Assembly (NCBI GenBank): GCA_007570785.1
Contig: ML664199.1
Span: forward strand, 18,106,957-18,170,956
Length of the DNA: 64,000 nucleotides
From: Antilocapra americana
Taxonomy: Eukaryota > Chordata > Mammalia > Artiodactyla > Antilocapridae
Direction: 5' to 3'
Shown here: one piece after another, positions 12,893-25,428 of the stretch
Layout of the letters: each line of letters starts with the position of its first letter
How positions within the stretch are numbered: the first letter of the stretch is position 1
The notes under the pieces: model-generated
What the model was told of the DNA's origin: nothing
What the model saw: the letters and a program-made list of their open reading frames with translations, nothing else
The model's database searches: none
Made by a program: the position numbers and the translations under genes

Positions 12893-14700
12893 TGCTCAGT
12901 TCAGTTCAGCTGCTCAGTCATGTCCGACTATTTGTAACCCCATGAATTGCAGCACACCAGGCTTCCCTGTCCATCGCCAACTCCCGGAGTCCACCCACAC
13001 CCACGTCCATCGAGTGAGTGATGCCATTCAGCCATCTCATTTTCTGTCGTCCCCTTCTCCTCCTGCCCTCAATCCTTCCCAGCCTCAGGGTCTTTTCCAA
13101 TGAGTCAGCTCTTCGCATCAGATGGCCAAAGTATTGGAGTTTCAGCTTTAACATCAGTCCTTCCAATGAACACCCAGGACTGATCTCCCCTAGGATGGAC
13201 TGGTTGGATCTCCTTGCAGTCCAAGGGACTCTCAAGAGTCTTTTCCAACACCACAGTTCAAAAGCATCGATTCTTCAGCACTCAGCTTTCCTCACCGTCC
13301 ATCTCTCACATCCATACATGACTACTGGAAAAACCACAGCCTTGACTAGACGGACCTTTGTTGGCAAAGTAATGTCTCTGCTTTTAAATATGTTATCTAG
13401 GTTGGCCATAACTTTCCTTCCAAGGAGTAAGTGTCTTTTAATTTCATGGCTGCAATCACCATCTGCAGTGATTTTGGAGCCCCCCAAAAATAAAGTCTGA
13501 CACTGTTTCCACATCTATTTGCCATGAAGTGATGGGACCAGATGCCATGATCTTAGTTTTCTGAATGTTGAGCTTTAAGCCAACTTTTTCACTCTCCTCT
13601 TTCACTTTCATCGAGAGGCTTTTTAGTTCCTCTTCACTTTCTGCCATTAGGGTGGTGTCTTCTGCATATCTGAGGTTATTGATATTTCTCCTGGCAATCT
13701 TGATTCTAGCTTGTACTTCTTCCAGCCCAGTGTTTCTCATGATGTACTCTGCATGTAAGTTAAATAAGCAGGGTGACAATATACAGCCTTAACGTACTCC
13801 TTTTCCTATTTGGAACCAGTCTGCTGTTCCATGTTCGGTTCTAACTGCTGCTTCCTGACCTGCATACAGGTTTCTCAAGAGACAGGTCAGATGCTCTGGC
13901 ATTCCCATCTCTTTCAGAATTTTCCACAGTTTATTGTGATCCACACAGTCAAAGGCTTTGGCGTAGTCAATAAAGCAGAAATAAATGTTTTCTGGATGTT
14001 CTAGATGTTCTCTCTTGCTTTTTCGATGATCCAACAGATGTTGGCAATTTGATGTCTGGTTCCTTGGCCTTTTCTAAAGCCAGCATGAACATCTGGAAGT
14101 TCACGATTCATGTATTGCTGAAGCCTGGCTTGGAGAATTCTGAGCATCACTTTACTAGCATGCGAGATGAGTGCAATTGTGTGGTAGTTTGAGCATTCTT
14201 TGGCATTGCCTTTCTTTGGGATAGGAATGAAAACTGACCTTTTCCAGTCCTGTGGTCATTGCTGAGTTTTCCAAATTTGCTGGCATATTGAGTGCAGCAC
14301 TTTCACAGCATCATCTTTCAGGATTTGAAATAGCTCAACTGGAATTCCATCACCTCCACTAGCTTTGTTCATAGTGATGCTTCCTAAGGCCCACTTGACT
14401 TCACATTCCAGGATGTCTGGCTCTAGGTGAGTGATCACACCATTGTGATTATCTGAGTCGTGAAGATCTTTTTTGTACAGTTCTTCTGTATAATCTTGCC
14501 ACCTCTTCTTAGTATCTTCTGCTTCCGTTAGGTCCATACCATTTCTATCCTTTATTGAACCCATCTTTGCATGAAATGTTCCCTTGGTATCTCTAATTTT
14601 CTTGAAGAGATCTCTAGTCTTTTCCATTCTGTTGTTTTCCTCTATTTCATCTGGCCTACTACAGTTCCCCAAATTGGATTCCCTGCTAAGGCTAGTCCCC
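12893..14700 (-). mobile_element. BovB (RTE-type LINE), 5'-truncated
   Basis: The minus strand reads as BovB: a reverse-transcriptase region (14714 down to 13456), a C-terminal part, and the 3' end finishing in the 'ctgaactgaactga' string typical of BovB (12893-12910). It is about 1.8 kb of a roughly 3.2-kb element. Several frame breaks make it inactive. No clear target-site duplication was found. Confidence 0.9.
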
Positions 14701-14714
14701 TCACCATTTTCCAA
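13275..14714 (-). pseudogene. BovB reverse-transcriptase pseudogene
   Basis: The reverse-transcriptase reading is split over several minus-strand frames: 14714-14256, 14034-13789, 13779-13456 and 13514-13275. Recognisable pieces are NKASGGDGIPVELFQILKDD, FIDYAKAFDCVDH (RT motif A, catalytic Asp retained) and SPCLFNLHAEYIMRN (motif B region). The catalytic YADD of motif C reads YAED, because codon 13662-13660 is GAA, so a key metal-binding Asp is lost. Stops and frameshifts separate the pieces. Confidence 0.9.
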
Positions 14715-14719
14715 TTAAT

Positions 14720-14945
14720 AAATATATATAATATACTTTTCCCTCAAGCTGCTTCCCTACTTTAAAACACCCTCCTCTCATCTATGGCTATCAAGTCCAA
14801 TTATTCTACAAGATCTGAATCAAATCTAGCTTCCTCCCTATTTAGGTTTCCCTGACTATCCATAACCCAAGCTAAACCAAATTTCTAACTTATATAAACA
14901 GTAGGGTTCCCTACCCTTTTAGGTTTGTTCCTAATCCAAACCTGT
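14720..14945 (+). repeat. L2-like host sequence, continued
   Basis: 'caagctgcttccctacttt', 'cctccctatttaggtttccctgac' and similar phrases continue the L2-like sequence seen before the BovB insertion. Confidence 0.35.
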
Positions 14946-14949
14946 TAAT

Positions 14950-14991
14950 ACACATACACACACACACACACCCCAACACACACACACTCTC
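14950..14991 (+). repeat. Imperfect (CA)n microsatellite
   Basis: CA-rich tract interrupted by 'ccccaa' and ending in 'ctctctc'. Confidence 0.85.
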
Positions 14992-15359
14992 TCACTGAAA
15001 AGAAACATAAAACTCATGAAAACTAAAGAAAGAAAGAGAAAAGCTACTAACCAGAGATTTGTTTTCAAATACATGCTTGGGATCATTCACCATTCACCTA
15101 GGTCAGTTATACACATTCAATATTTAACACAAATATTTAACTTTAAAACAATAAAATGAGATATTGCAAGATCCTGAATCATCACATATACATTTATAGA
15201 GGTAGAAATACAGTTTAATTCATTTGCAAAGATTTTAAACAAAGAGCTGGAGAAAATGAAATTAGCATGCAATTATAAGTAAACAACACTCCATTTTCAC
15301 TGAATATTCAAGTAAACTAGGATTTTACTGTGATTTACCCTTTCATAACCAGTCTCAGC

Positions 15360-15492
15360 AAAAATGGACTGGAATGGTGATGAATGTTCACTGGACTTCT
15401 GTGATCGTTTTACATAATATGCAAATATTGAATTATTACGCTGCATACCTGAAACGAATATAATGTTAATCAATTATACTTAAAAAAATACA
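15360..15492 (+). repeat. Old L1 3' end
   Basis: 'tttacataatatgcaaatattgaa', 'gctgcatacctgaaacgaatataatgtt' and 'caattatacttaaaaaaata' match the common terminal segment of old mammalian L1 3' UTRs. Confidence 0.6.
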
Positions 15493-16734
15493 CTCTCAGA
15501 AATAATGCAAAATAAAATTTTGCTTAATCTTACGAATTGGAGTATTGTAGTCTTTCTTCACTTCTTATCCACTACCACTTTGTAATAAATAATCCAGGTG
15601 TTACTCAAGGACTAGAACCCAACACCTAAAACTTAAGCCAACATCCTTGGTCCTTTACCACGCAAGGGGAAGGCAACAGTCATGTTGTCAATGGTAACGT
15701 GAAATTCAAATTTTTTTCTGGCTATCATTAGGAAATACAAGGATTATGCTAATAAAAGTTCCAATTACTGGTCTTCTTCCCCTACTATTAAAATTGTCTT
15801 TAATTATAACATTGCTAAAATGAGCTATTTATTATCCAGCTTTCTTTTTTAATTCAAAATACTTTTGCCTACCTCTAATGGTGATCAAGAGACCATAGCT
15901 TCATAAAGAATAAGGAAATAAGTTCCTTCTCATCTTTGGTTACCTTCACTCTATTTTATTCACCCATTACCATGGTGCAAGTTTGGCTCTAAATGACCAT
16001 TCAGAATTGCAACCTCCAAAATCTCAAATTCCGAAAGTCCCCTCTGACCTCAAGTGGTTACACACCACTCTGTCTCACTTCTTCACTCTTTCTAAACCAA
16101 CTCTTCATTACTGCAAACTCTAGTCTATCAACCTCTCCTGACAACATTTCCCTCCTCATTTTAATGCTCACATTCAATTCATTTCACTTCTCACCTGAAA
16201 ATATTCCCACTCCACATCTCTCAATCAATCCCTAATTTTGAGCAAACCGCATAGATCATCTGGGTCAGTTTCTGAATGCTAAACATCACTGAACTCAACC
16301 ATGCCGACTGGCTCTGCTAAAATGTGTGGTTTCCAAATCTCAAATAAGCCATCAACCCTGCAAGACAATACTTGTATTCATTTTTAACTGACTCCCTTTG
16401 TGATTTCCTCCCAGCAGCCTTGTGAAATTTTTCACTTTCCTCAAACTTCCAGCCTTTTAATGTTGCTGCTTCCTAGGATGTGTCATTGCCCCTTTTGTTT
16501 ATTTTTTGACATCCATCTCCTTAATTTCTATTACAAACTTAAAACTAATTCCCGTATTTCTATCTCTATTCTAAGCCTTTCTCCTGAGCACAAACCTATG
16601 TATATCTACCTGCCCACAAGATATTTCTCACTGTTCAGTAGACATTCCAAAATAAAATTATTTTCCACACTTTCCCTCCCCTTAACTTTTCCTAATGCCT
16701 CACTTACAAAAGGCACTACCACTATCATCCATTC
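15493..16734. other. Intronic DNA, mostly unassigned
   Basis: Pyrimidine-rich stretches (15990-16700) read like decayed L2, but no firm boundary can be drawn. The frames of 80-120 residues here lack any family signature. Confidence 0.35.
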
Positions 16735-16884
16735 TTTTTTTTTTTTAAATCTATTTATATAGCTGCATCGGGTCTTACTACGGCATGTAGACTTAATTGC
16801 ATGTGAGATCATGGATCCCTGGGTCAAACCCACATTCCCTGCACTGCAAGACGAATTCTTAACACAGGACCACCAGGGAATCCC
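16735..16884 (-). mobile_element. CHR-type tRNA-derived SINE
   Basis: The T-run (16735-16746) is the complement of the A-tail. The other end, 'ggaccaccagggaatcccc', is the complement of the CHR head 'gggattccctggtggtcc', with a tRNA-like B-box region ('ggatccctgggtcaaaccc') between. Inserted in L2-like sequence. Confidence 0.8.
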
Positions 16885-16885
16885 C

Positions 16886-17110
16886 TCTACCATTCATTCT
16901 CCATCCAAGCAAAAAGCTTGATAATCATCTTAAACACATCCCTTTCTCATTCTCCATACCAAACTGGTAGCCCAGTCCCATCACCTCAGCATTCTCTCTT
17001 CAATATCATTTCTACATCAATGTGGTTTCTATCTCTTTCATGGTTCTCAGACTCAGTCCTTCTAAAATGCAAATGCCATCTGCTTAATTACTCCAGTATT
17101 CTTTAGTTTG
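16886..17110 (+). repeat. L2 fragment
   Basis: 'cattctccatccaagcaaaaagc' and 'catggttctcagactcagtccttctaaaatgcaaatgcc' resemble LINE-2. Confidence 0.4.
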
Positions 17111-17430
17111 TATTAATGCTTTTCAAGATGGAGTAAAGTAGTGATTGACACATTTTAAAGAAACAAATTATTAAGACTCTCTGAGGATCTGTCCATAGAC
17201 ATCCTAAGAGTCCAAAGTCCAAGGCGCCTGTCTGGAAAAAGTTGCTTAAGAAACTAATTTTAAATCTATGATAAAAAAAAAAACTTTCAATAGGGAATTA
17301 CTACTGCAAAAGAAATGTTTCATTATTACCACTTGAAAATGAATTTAAAATTACTGACATGAAAACAAAAAAGTTAAAATTTCTAAAGATTCCCAAGAAT
17401 ACCTATGGACCCAGTTAAAGAAACACTAGT

Positions 17431-17870
17431 TATGATGGCTAATTATATATGTTAACTTGGCTGGAACACACAGTGCCCAGATATTTGATCAAATATTATT
17501 CTGCATGTTTTGTGAAGGTGTTTTCTGGACAAGATTAACATATTAAGTCAACCAATTTTAAGTAGAGCAGATTATGCTCCATAATGTGGATGGGCATTGT
17601 CCAACCACTGGAAGACCTTAATGGAACAAACAGAACTTTCTGCTAGAAAATTGCCTTTGAACTCAGTGCATTTCTTCCCTGAGTTCACACAGATTCATTC
17701 CATTAGACCTCTGACTAAGCCTCCACAATCTCCTGAGCCAATTCTTTAAAATAAATCTATTAATACATCTCTCTCTCTCTACACACACATATACACACAT
17801 ACACATACAGACACACTCACACAGATACAATCTTGTCAGTTCCATTTCTCTGGAGAGGACCTGAACAAAT
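17431..17870 (+). repeat. Ancient interspersed repeat, LTR- or MER-like
   Basis: 'gatggctaattatatatgttaacttggctgg' through 'gagccaattctttaaaataaatc', a CT/CA microsatellite (17769-17820) and 'ccatttctctggagaggacctgaacaaata' follow the layout of a common mammalian repeat whose family name I cannot give with confidence. The short minus-strand frames here come from the CA tract. Confidence 0.5.
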
Positions 17871-18049
17871 ATTCATCTCTACAGGAAAAAACTCAATCTT
17901 TTCAATGCAGTTTCTTAAGGACAGCTTGCCACTCTCCACCTCTTCAAATTCATTTCCCATGTGCAAGAAGCATATAATCTCTGCTCTGGCCACATAAAAT
18001 ATCCTACAGTTCCCCAATTCTACCATTTTTATTCACATTTTCATGTTCC

Positions 18050-18330
18050 TTTTCACGTTATTTTCTTTACTTAAAACATCCTCCCTCCTACTGCCACCAT
18101 TTGTGACTTCTACTCACTTGACTGCTCCTACTCAATGTAAATGATTACCTCTCTGCGCAAACACTGTACCAAGAACATAATTCCACTACACAGCACGTAT
18201 GTCACACTGCAATTTGTTTACATGTCGTCTCCGCTACTAGTGGGCAAAAGACTGTATCTTACTCAGCATCACATCCCAAACACCTATCAGATAGTTTGTC
18301 ATACAGACTTTCCTATTAAATGAATGAGCT
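18050..18330 (+). repeat. L2 fragment
   Basis: Resembles the L2 3' region: 'cacgtatgtcacactgcaatttg', then 'gtgggcaaaagactgtatcttactcagcatcacatccca'. Confidence 0.45.
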
Positions 18331-19075
18331 GATCTCTGAATGAACCATCCCTTTTATCCTTCTCACGAAGTACTATATTTATAGACCCTGGCCAAAGAGG
18401 TCTCTGTCCAGAGTGGCACTCTGGCCCTTCTCAGGACAGCCCCCTCACCATTGGGCTTTAGTAGTCCATGAAAACAAGAGGACAGACCCTTACATTACCA
18501 CTTCTTGATGGCACTCCATTTATCTGGTGTGGAATTTCTTATTAAAATACTTCTAACCCAGTTTCAGCACCTGCACAGGCCTCTTTTCCCATCTGTTCTG
18601 GGGATGTGTTCAATGCTACAGATGTGTACATCCTTGGGCCAAGGAGTAGCTGTTTGGAAGAGGGAATACAAGAGCCTGGACCTCAGGTACATGCAAGATG
18701 TCCACAAGCATGCACAGAAGACCTCTTTGTGGTGCCAGAGTCAGGGATGGTGATAGGAGGTTTGGATTCACCTCTTCAGATTAAAAAAAACTGAGTTTAT
18801 GAATTCTAAATTCCACAAATTATTAATTTGAATTTTTACTGTTGGGCTGTGGACAAAAATCTCAGTATGTTGAACATCAACAAGAGAGTTATGAAACACA
18901 AACTGAAGGCTCTACATATTCTAATATTATACAAAACCACCAACTATGACTTGTTCTTACCACCTCATGTCAGCAAGACACAATACAGGTGGGGAAAAGC
19001 TCCAATAAAAGTAATTAAAATAAATAAGGGGACAGAGGGAAAACAAAAGCAAGGAGAAATGGAAGACAAACTAAA

Positions 19076-19341
19076 GGGGTTCCCTAGTGACTGAGTGGTA
19101 AAGAATCGGTGTAGCACGACTACTGAGCCTGTGCTCAATAGCCCAGGAACTGCGACTGCTGAAGCTGGCACACCCCAGAGTCTGTGCTCCGCCAGAAAAG
19201 AAACCACTGCAATAAGAAGTCCATGCACCACAACTAGAGACTAGCCCCCACTCTCCACAACTCAAGAAAAACCAATGCAGCAATGAAGGCCTAGCACGGC
19301 CAAACACAAATAATTTTTTTAAAAATTTAGGGAAAAAAAGG
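19076..19341 (+). mobile_element. CHR-type SINE with perfect 12-bp target-site duplications
   Basis: Starts 'ggggttccctagtgactgag', has the body 'actactgagcctgtgctcaatagcccagg' and 'ccatgcaccacaactagaga', and ends in an A/T-rich tail. It is flanked by agacaaactaaa at 19064-19075 and 19342-19353. The 88- and 97-residue minus-strand frames overlapping it are shadows of the SINE. Confidence 0.88.
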
Positions 19342-19762
19342 AGACAAACTAAAAAGTAAAACAAAACTGTGCAACACTAAAACGAGAGTGGCCTCAAATT
19401 TTTGAAAGTTAATAAAATCACAAAACGTGCATTCATTCCTTTGACATTTACTGAAAACTGAGACGTACCAATCTATGCTACATGCTGGTGACACATGCCA
19501 GGCACTATGCTAAGTGCTGGTGATTCGTAACACTAAATCTCTAGCCTCCAAATGCTAACTGTCTAGTAGTAGCACTAACTTAACAGTTTAGTAAAGGTAG
19601 CGAAGGAATCATACAGGAGAGGGCAATTAACTCTGCCAAGGGGCTTCTAAGCATGTTAAAGGATGAGTAGGAATTTGCTGGCACAAAAAAAAAGGGGGTG
19701 AAAGGAAGTCTAGAAGACAGTTATTATATTATTATATTAGAAATAAAAGATTTAAAAAGCAA

Positions 19763-19905
19763 ACATTTACTGAGCACTTGCTATATGCTAAGCATTGTAC
19801 ACAAACTATCCTTTTTGATTCTTACAATAACACTGTGATTCTCTTTTTATCCTGTTTATAAATGAGAAAACTGATAAGTTAAGTGAGATGACACCAATAG
19901 AGATC
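19763..19905 (+). repeat. MIR element
   Basis: 'catttactgagcacttgctatatgctaagcattgtaca' followed by 'attcttacaataacactgtgat' and 'ataaatgagaaaactgataag' is the MIR core. Confidence 0.75.
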
Positions 19906-20039
19906 ATACAAAACTGAGCTTTGAAAGATCGTGACTTGTTTGAGAAAACATGAACAGGTAGGTATGGTGACGTGAAATCAAGTCCATCTGATGCAAGGCC
20001 CAAATTCATTCCACTTTACCACATAGCCTCTCTATTATC

Positions 20040-20660
20040 ATTCATTTAAGATAAGTTTATCAAGAACCTACTGTGTATCAAGCACTGTGTTAGGAACAGA
20101 GATGTAAAAGACACAGTCTTTGGTACCAAGACACTCCCAGGTTAGTCAGTAGAGTCTAGCATATCAAAAACTGCTATTACCAAGGTATATATAGGGTCCT
20201 ATGGAAGCACAAGGAGTGCTAAGCCCCGGATGGGCCAGGGCATGGCTGAAAAGTTAAAGAAAGCATTAGTAAGGAGGTGGAGAGGGTTCTAAGGAAGGGA
20301 GATGTGTATAGAAAGGCACAGAGACATATGAGAACACAGCTTGTCTTTGGGAACTCTAAGTTGCTCAATCTTAGGGTATGCACTGAGGACTGGTACTATG
20401 CAAAGATGAAAACAGAGAATCGGGTAGCAGCCAGATCTCAAAGAAGTCCAGACATTCAAGTAATATGTTTACTCTGAAGGCAGAAGGCTGCTGAGCCATC
20501 TTAAAGATAGGAGTGACACGATAAACTCTGCGTGTTGAAAAATTTCCCATGATTACAGATGAGGAGACATCTTGAAGGAGGGCAAGCCAAGGGTAAGAAA
20601 ACCAGTCAGGGGCTATTACATTAACCAGAGTCAGGGACACATCCGAGAAATATATGGGAG
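20040..20660 (-). repeat. L2, antisense
   Basis: 'gtgtatcaagcactgtgttaggaacagagatg' and, further on, 'ctgctgagccatcttaaagataggagtgacacg' resemble the complement of LINE-2. Frames of 66-89 residues in it have no family signature. Confidence 0.45.
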
Positions 20661-21839
20661 GTAAATCAAAAGAACAGGTTGTAAGACAGCAACTCTGACT
20701 ATATCATGAGTGTGTTCTTAAAGAAGTCAAAACAAAAACAAAACTGAACAAAAACCAGGTGAGAGAGACCATACCAAAATTCAGAGTCAATGCCATACTT
20801 GGTAAGAAAACATGTATTTTATTAGATAGTTGACGGTCACTTAGTCATGAAGTTAGCACAGTGTATTTTTTAATCTTAAGCACTAGAGGATGAAGGAAGA
20901 TTTCTCAGTCAACTTCCTCTATTAAATGCCTTCTTTAGGTATACTTTATGAAGCTGCTTCTCAGGAAATACTTAAGCAGAAGTTGGATGACCATGTGTCA
21001 TGTAAGAATGATTTTCATGGTAGATGATTTCTAAAATCCCTTCAAATTCAAGATTTCTAAAAGAAGAAATGCCATAAACAAGTATATCACAATTACTACA
21101 TAATTCAAGTACAGATTTCTGTAGGGGTTTATCTAATGGGGTTGAATCACAGAATTTTCAAATATGGTTTTGATATTATTAACAACTTTTCAGTACTTAA
21201 AACCCTAACATAACCATATTTTCAACTGCTTAGGTAGTATGACTAAAATTATGAAATCAACTACAATGTCACAAATACCTTAAAAATTCACAGCAAGTAA
21301 TATCCTAAATTGGTTGCAAAACTGCATGACATCTCAAACAGGAAAATGATTATTTCCACTTCACTGTTACCAAGCCCTATGTCTGTTAACTAGCGCTGAA
21401 GAAAAAAGATTTCATCTGGTTGAAGTAGGAAAATGCCCTGCAGCATGCAGAAGAGCTGGCCATCATTACAGATCTCTAAATAGCTTCCTCTTCCCATTAG
21501 TTAGAGGACTGATGCCTTGTCACAGGGTCTTACAGAGATTCTTTGATTCAAGGAGCTACTCAATGAAATTCAGGATTCATCTCTGAATTCAGTGAATCCC
21601 AAATCAGTGAACAGACTCCGAAATTATAAGGCAGAGTCATAAGCTGGAATGAAGAAGTCCACTCTTTATTTTCAAATTCTGGGTCAAAAATGGCAAATCC
21701 AGAAGTCACTAAATTAATGAATATTCTTACTCTTTAGATCAAAAAAAAAATTCTACCATAAGGATCCTGTAACAAAATTCTGTCACATCTGAAAGCAGGA
21801 ATACAAGACAGGTTTTAAGTATATAAACAGATTTTCATA
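20661..21839. other. Intronic DNA with no recognised feature
   Basis: No frame or named repeat recognised. Confidence 0.45.
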
Positions 21840-23060
21840 TCTGACCAAGATGAAATTAAAGGAACCAAATTTACCCTCCTGCCTGAAACAACTTGGGGGA
21901 TGGGGAAGAACACAAAACATATGAAGCATTTTTCAAAACAAAGGACATCAGGCAACAAAGAACAGATCCTTCATAGAAGGGAAACATACAAAATAAGTCC
22001 TACCATTGCACCAGTTTATTGCCTTGAAAGAGTTTCTAAGCCACAGAACAGGACTGGGGAACAGAGGCAGAGCATAGTGGTCTCCCTGAATCCAGGACAC
22101 AGAACTTAGTCTGGGGACAGCAAAGTGACCTTCATATACACTTCAGAGCACCGAAGAGAGAGCTGCTCAGAAAGATCCAGAGATCTGCACAGGGTATCCC
22201 TCAAGTCTTTAGCTGAGTACTTACCAATATATATTTGTGAAGAAACCATCCAGTGAAAGAACCACCAGAAAGGATTAAAGGGAACACCACCCAGAGCACA
22301 CAGAAGTCTAGGAATAGTTCCCGTTCCCAGCGCCAGAGTACTCAAAAGGGTTTTGCCTCAACAGTGCAACAAAGCAAAGTGGTACTGCCTAACACAACTT
22401 AAAAGCAAGATCTGAAAAGATCACTGTTTCCAAGTAACTTAACTGCATTCCAAAACGAAGCTCAAAAATATTTTTAATGAGATGCAAAAATATCCTGCAC
22501 CCAACAATAAAGTAAAATTTCAAATGTCTGGCATCTAATAAAAAATTACCAGGTATGCAAAAAGCAAGGAAGCACAATCCATAGAGAGAAGAAAAATCAA
22601 TCAAAAACAACCAAGAAACGGCACAGACAGTATTAGAAGACATGAACATTAAGCCAGTTATTACTGTATTCTGTATGTTCAAGAAGCTACAGAAAAGACA
22701 AAACATGAAATCTATAGACATGGAAGATATAAAAAAAGACTGAATTTTTAGAGATGGAACTACAGTATCTAAAATGAAAAACACACTGGATGGGACTAAC
22801 AGGAGATTAAACATTACAGAAAAAAAGGATTAATGAATTTAGCAAGATTATCCAAAGTGAAACAGAAAAAAAGACTGAAAAGAAAACTGAATGGTATATC
22901 AACAAACATCAATTAGCCTGATAGACATGTAACCAGACTTCCAAGAAGGAAATGGGGCAAAGAAAAGACATATAAACATATATATTTAAGACATAATGGC
23001 CAGATTTTTTCCAAATTTGATAAAAACTATAAAACCACAGATCCAAGAAGCTCAATGAAC
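21840..23060 (+). repeat. Old L1 (L1M/HAL1-like) 5' and ORF1-proximal segment
   Basis: 'ggacatcaggcaacaaagaac' (21943), 'aaaatatcctgcacccaacaataaag' (22487), 'tgtctggcatctaataaaaaattaccaggtatgcaaa' (22525), 'gaagacatgaacattaagcc' and 'ttccaaatttgataaaaactataaaaccacagatccaagaagctcaatgaac' are typical of old L1 before and within ORF1. No intact frame; the 141-residue minus-strand frame (22389-22814) is antisense noise. Confidence 0.65.
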
Positions 23061-25320
23061 TCCAAGCACAGAAATGTTACAAAAAAAAAAAAAAACCCAT
23101 ATGCTGCATTTACAAATGGTTCTCACCCACAAATTCTATAACCAAACTTAATCTAGAAATTATTTTTAGGTTAACTTACTAGGTACGATTTCAACCAACA
23201 ATTTAATATAATAAATCAAAAGTTAATTTGAGCAAAGTGCTCAGTAGAAATCTTAATGATTTCAAAATTAGCAAAATACAGCTTTTAAAACAATGTGTAT
23301 TTTGTTGCCCTATTAGGTAAATAATTAGGTAATAAATTACAATAAATTTGTGTTGCCCTCTAAGATACTTTTTAAAAAACTAAAATATATGTCTTTCTTT
23401 TTTTCCTTAATTTTCTTTTCCTTTAATTTATACAGGTCATTCAGAACAGAATTAGGACACTGAAAAAACTTTGAAAGAAACTAAAAGGTGGAATTAAAAA
23501 CAGAAGCAGATTTGAGGTTTGGAATGCAGCTAGTCTTCCCAAAAAAACCACCTGGCAACCACTATTTTGGAACACCATTACTTTCAAAATATACACACAC
23601 ACATATATATTTTAAGTATAAAACTGTACCCAAAGTGGAAACAAGCTAAAGTATCTGTTTTTAGCACCTTGGCTAACTATTCTGGCTTCAAAAACAATCT
23701 ACTAAATATTTTTTGGAAAAAGAATCATTCAAATAAAAACCATTAAAGGGGAAAACTAATGTATTTTCCTACATTTATGAGCACACCTGTTTTTTTAGGG
23801 TTCAACATACAAACTCAAAATCTTCTAAAAACAAATAAGAAAAGAGACATAGGGGAACAAGTTCTGAGTATCTACTGTAATGGCTACCCTTCCTGTCATT
23901 TGTGTTCCCTAAAATAGAAGTTGGTTTAATTATTCTACCATTAAGATACTTCCATGGGAAAGCTGCCCAAAATATATTTATTATCCCTGGAAATAATTAA
24001 TGTTCATATTCTCTTTTCCTTTCTTAAGAAAAAAAAATACGTTCAGATAACATATTTCTTTGGGTGCCTATACAAAAAAAAACCACTTTTGGAAACATGT
24101 GGTAGTATAATACTTTCCTGTAGGATTAACACATATATGAAAAATAGCACAAAAGTCTCTTTGAGCACACAGACTACAAGACTCTGAGTACACAGACTGA
24201 AGTTACAAGTGGAACAGTTATTTATGAATTCACTATACCTTCTTTTAAGTAGAAAAATCTAAAGAGAGAACTAATACCAAAAATATACTGAATTGATCGT
24301 TTTTATGTTAGGGTATTAGTCTATTAACAGTACTTATTCTCTGGTAACATTTACTAATAATGCACTAAATTCCCACACATGTAACATAAAGAATATCTTA
24401 AAATGGAAAGTTTCAAACTACTCCTGTATCGGGTAGTATTCAAGAGAAATAAGGCTAATACACATAATTTTGAGCACAGCTGTAATATTCACTACACTGA
24501 TGTGCTGAGAATGCACCTAATGCTACAATATCTATGATAAAAATAGTTTTTATTTCATTGATCCAGCTACCAATGTGATTTCGATATTCAACTGCCACCT
24601 CAAAAACACTTTTCTACTTAATTTAAAGACATTATAAACATAAAAGACAAAGATTTGCCTACTAAATCATTAGCTAATCGTCATCAAGATTTCAACCACC
24701 TGCATTTCAAAGCAAGCTCTAAGAACACCTTAAAATGATTCCCCAAATATTTAATCAAATAATTCACACAATCATCTAATCAGACTTTAGTTATTATATG
24801 CATTTAAATTACTTCCTGCATCAACAGTCCTCACCAATCAGAACTGCTGTTTGAAATTCTTTTCTCTGAAATCTGTTATTACTTCAGCAGTTTCAAATGT
24901 TGAGCCATTTATTTTTAGACACAAAGGTTAATAAGAAACATTTCTGTACCAAATGCACTTAACTTTACAGTAAACGCTCCTCCTTCCCACCACCACCTCA
25001 GGAAACTATTCTAATCCTCCTCCTCATTTTACCAAATTATCAAAAAGGACACAATGTGGTTTGGATTTCAGCACTGAGAACAGTTAAGTGACAATACATG
25101 ATTTGCAGAATGAAAATTAAAGTTTCACAATTTTAACAGGTATAATTACTGGCTTGTGATAAATGGGGTGGGCATGTAAGATTATCACTCCTTTCAAGGT
25201 GCAATTCTTAAACCACCTGAATTTTTCTGACCAAAGACCTTAAAACATAGTCTCTAACTTCACAGTAGGCAATTAAAAAAAAAGAAAGAAAGAAAAGCTG
25301 CCTAGAAAGAAAAAACAGAG
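23061..25320. other. Intronic DNA next to exon 2; only a small CA/TA tract seen
   Basis: Contains a short (CA)(TA) stretch at 23588-23611 and a GAAA-rich tract at 25275-25300 just inside the intron 2 donor. Otherwise no recognised feature. Confidence 0.45.
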
Positions 25321-25327
25321 CACTTAC

Positions 25328-25428
25328 ATTTGAAGCATGACTTGGTTCAAGAATACCCCATCCACCAAAGCCACATATTCATCCAGGTTGGTCCCATTTC
25401 CTGCAGCCAGAGGTCCAAACGTTTTAAC
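25328..25428 (-). CDS. CCDC88A: CCDC88A (girdin) coding exon 2, residues 22-54 plus 2 nt
   Basis: After an AG acceptor (minus-strand AG at 25430-25429) the frame continues as 33 codons starting [20 protein letters not shown] and ending in MLQ, plus two bases (AT) of a split Ile codon, then a GTAAGTG donor (25327-25321). The exon is 101 bp. The sequence [18 protein letters not shown] followed by [15 protein letters not shown] is the continuation of the girdin HOOK domain. CCDC88C has related but different residues here (it lacks the [11 protein letters not shown] string), so I assign the A paralogue. The next exon, expected to begin by completing the Ile codon, was not found between base 1 and 25327 and probably lies outside the window. 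Confidence 0.95.

Larger units (their letters stand above)
1..25327 (-). other. CCDC88A: CCDC88A intron 2, 5' portion (continues beyond the window)
   Basis: Starts at the GTAAGTG donor next to exon 2 and runs off the low-coordinate end of the window. I read it for the next girdin exon (expected to encode NPKLESQRV and onward) on the minus strand and saw no match, nor any other open frame with gene-like features. It is AT-rich and holds the repeats listed separately. Confidence 0.8.

Noticed and set aside
22389..22814. A 141-codon Phe/Leu-rich minus-strand frame resembling a membrane protein
   Set aside because: It is the complement of an A-rich old L1 segment; Phe/Leu richness follows from T-rich codons.
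1..25327. Search for CCDC88A coding exon 3
   Set aside because: No minus-strand match to the expected continuation after MLQI was seen; most likely outside the window, though a by-eye search could miss it.
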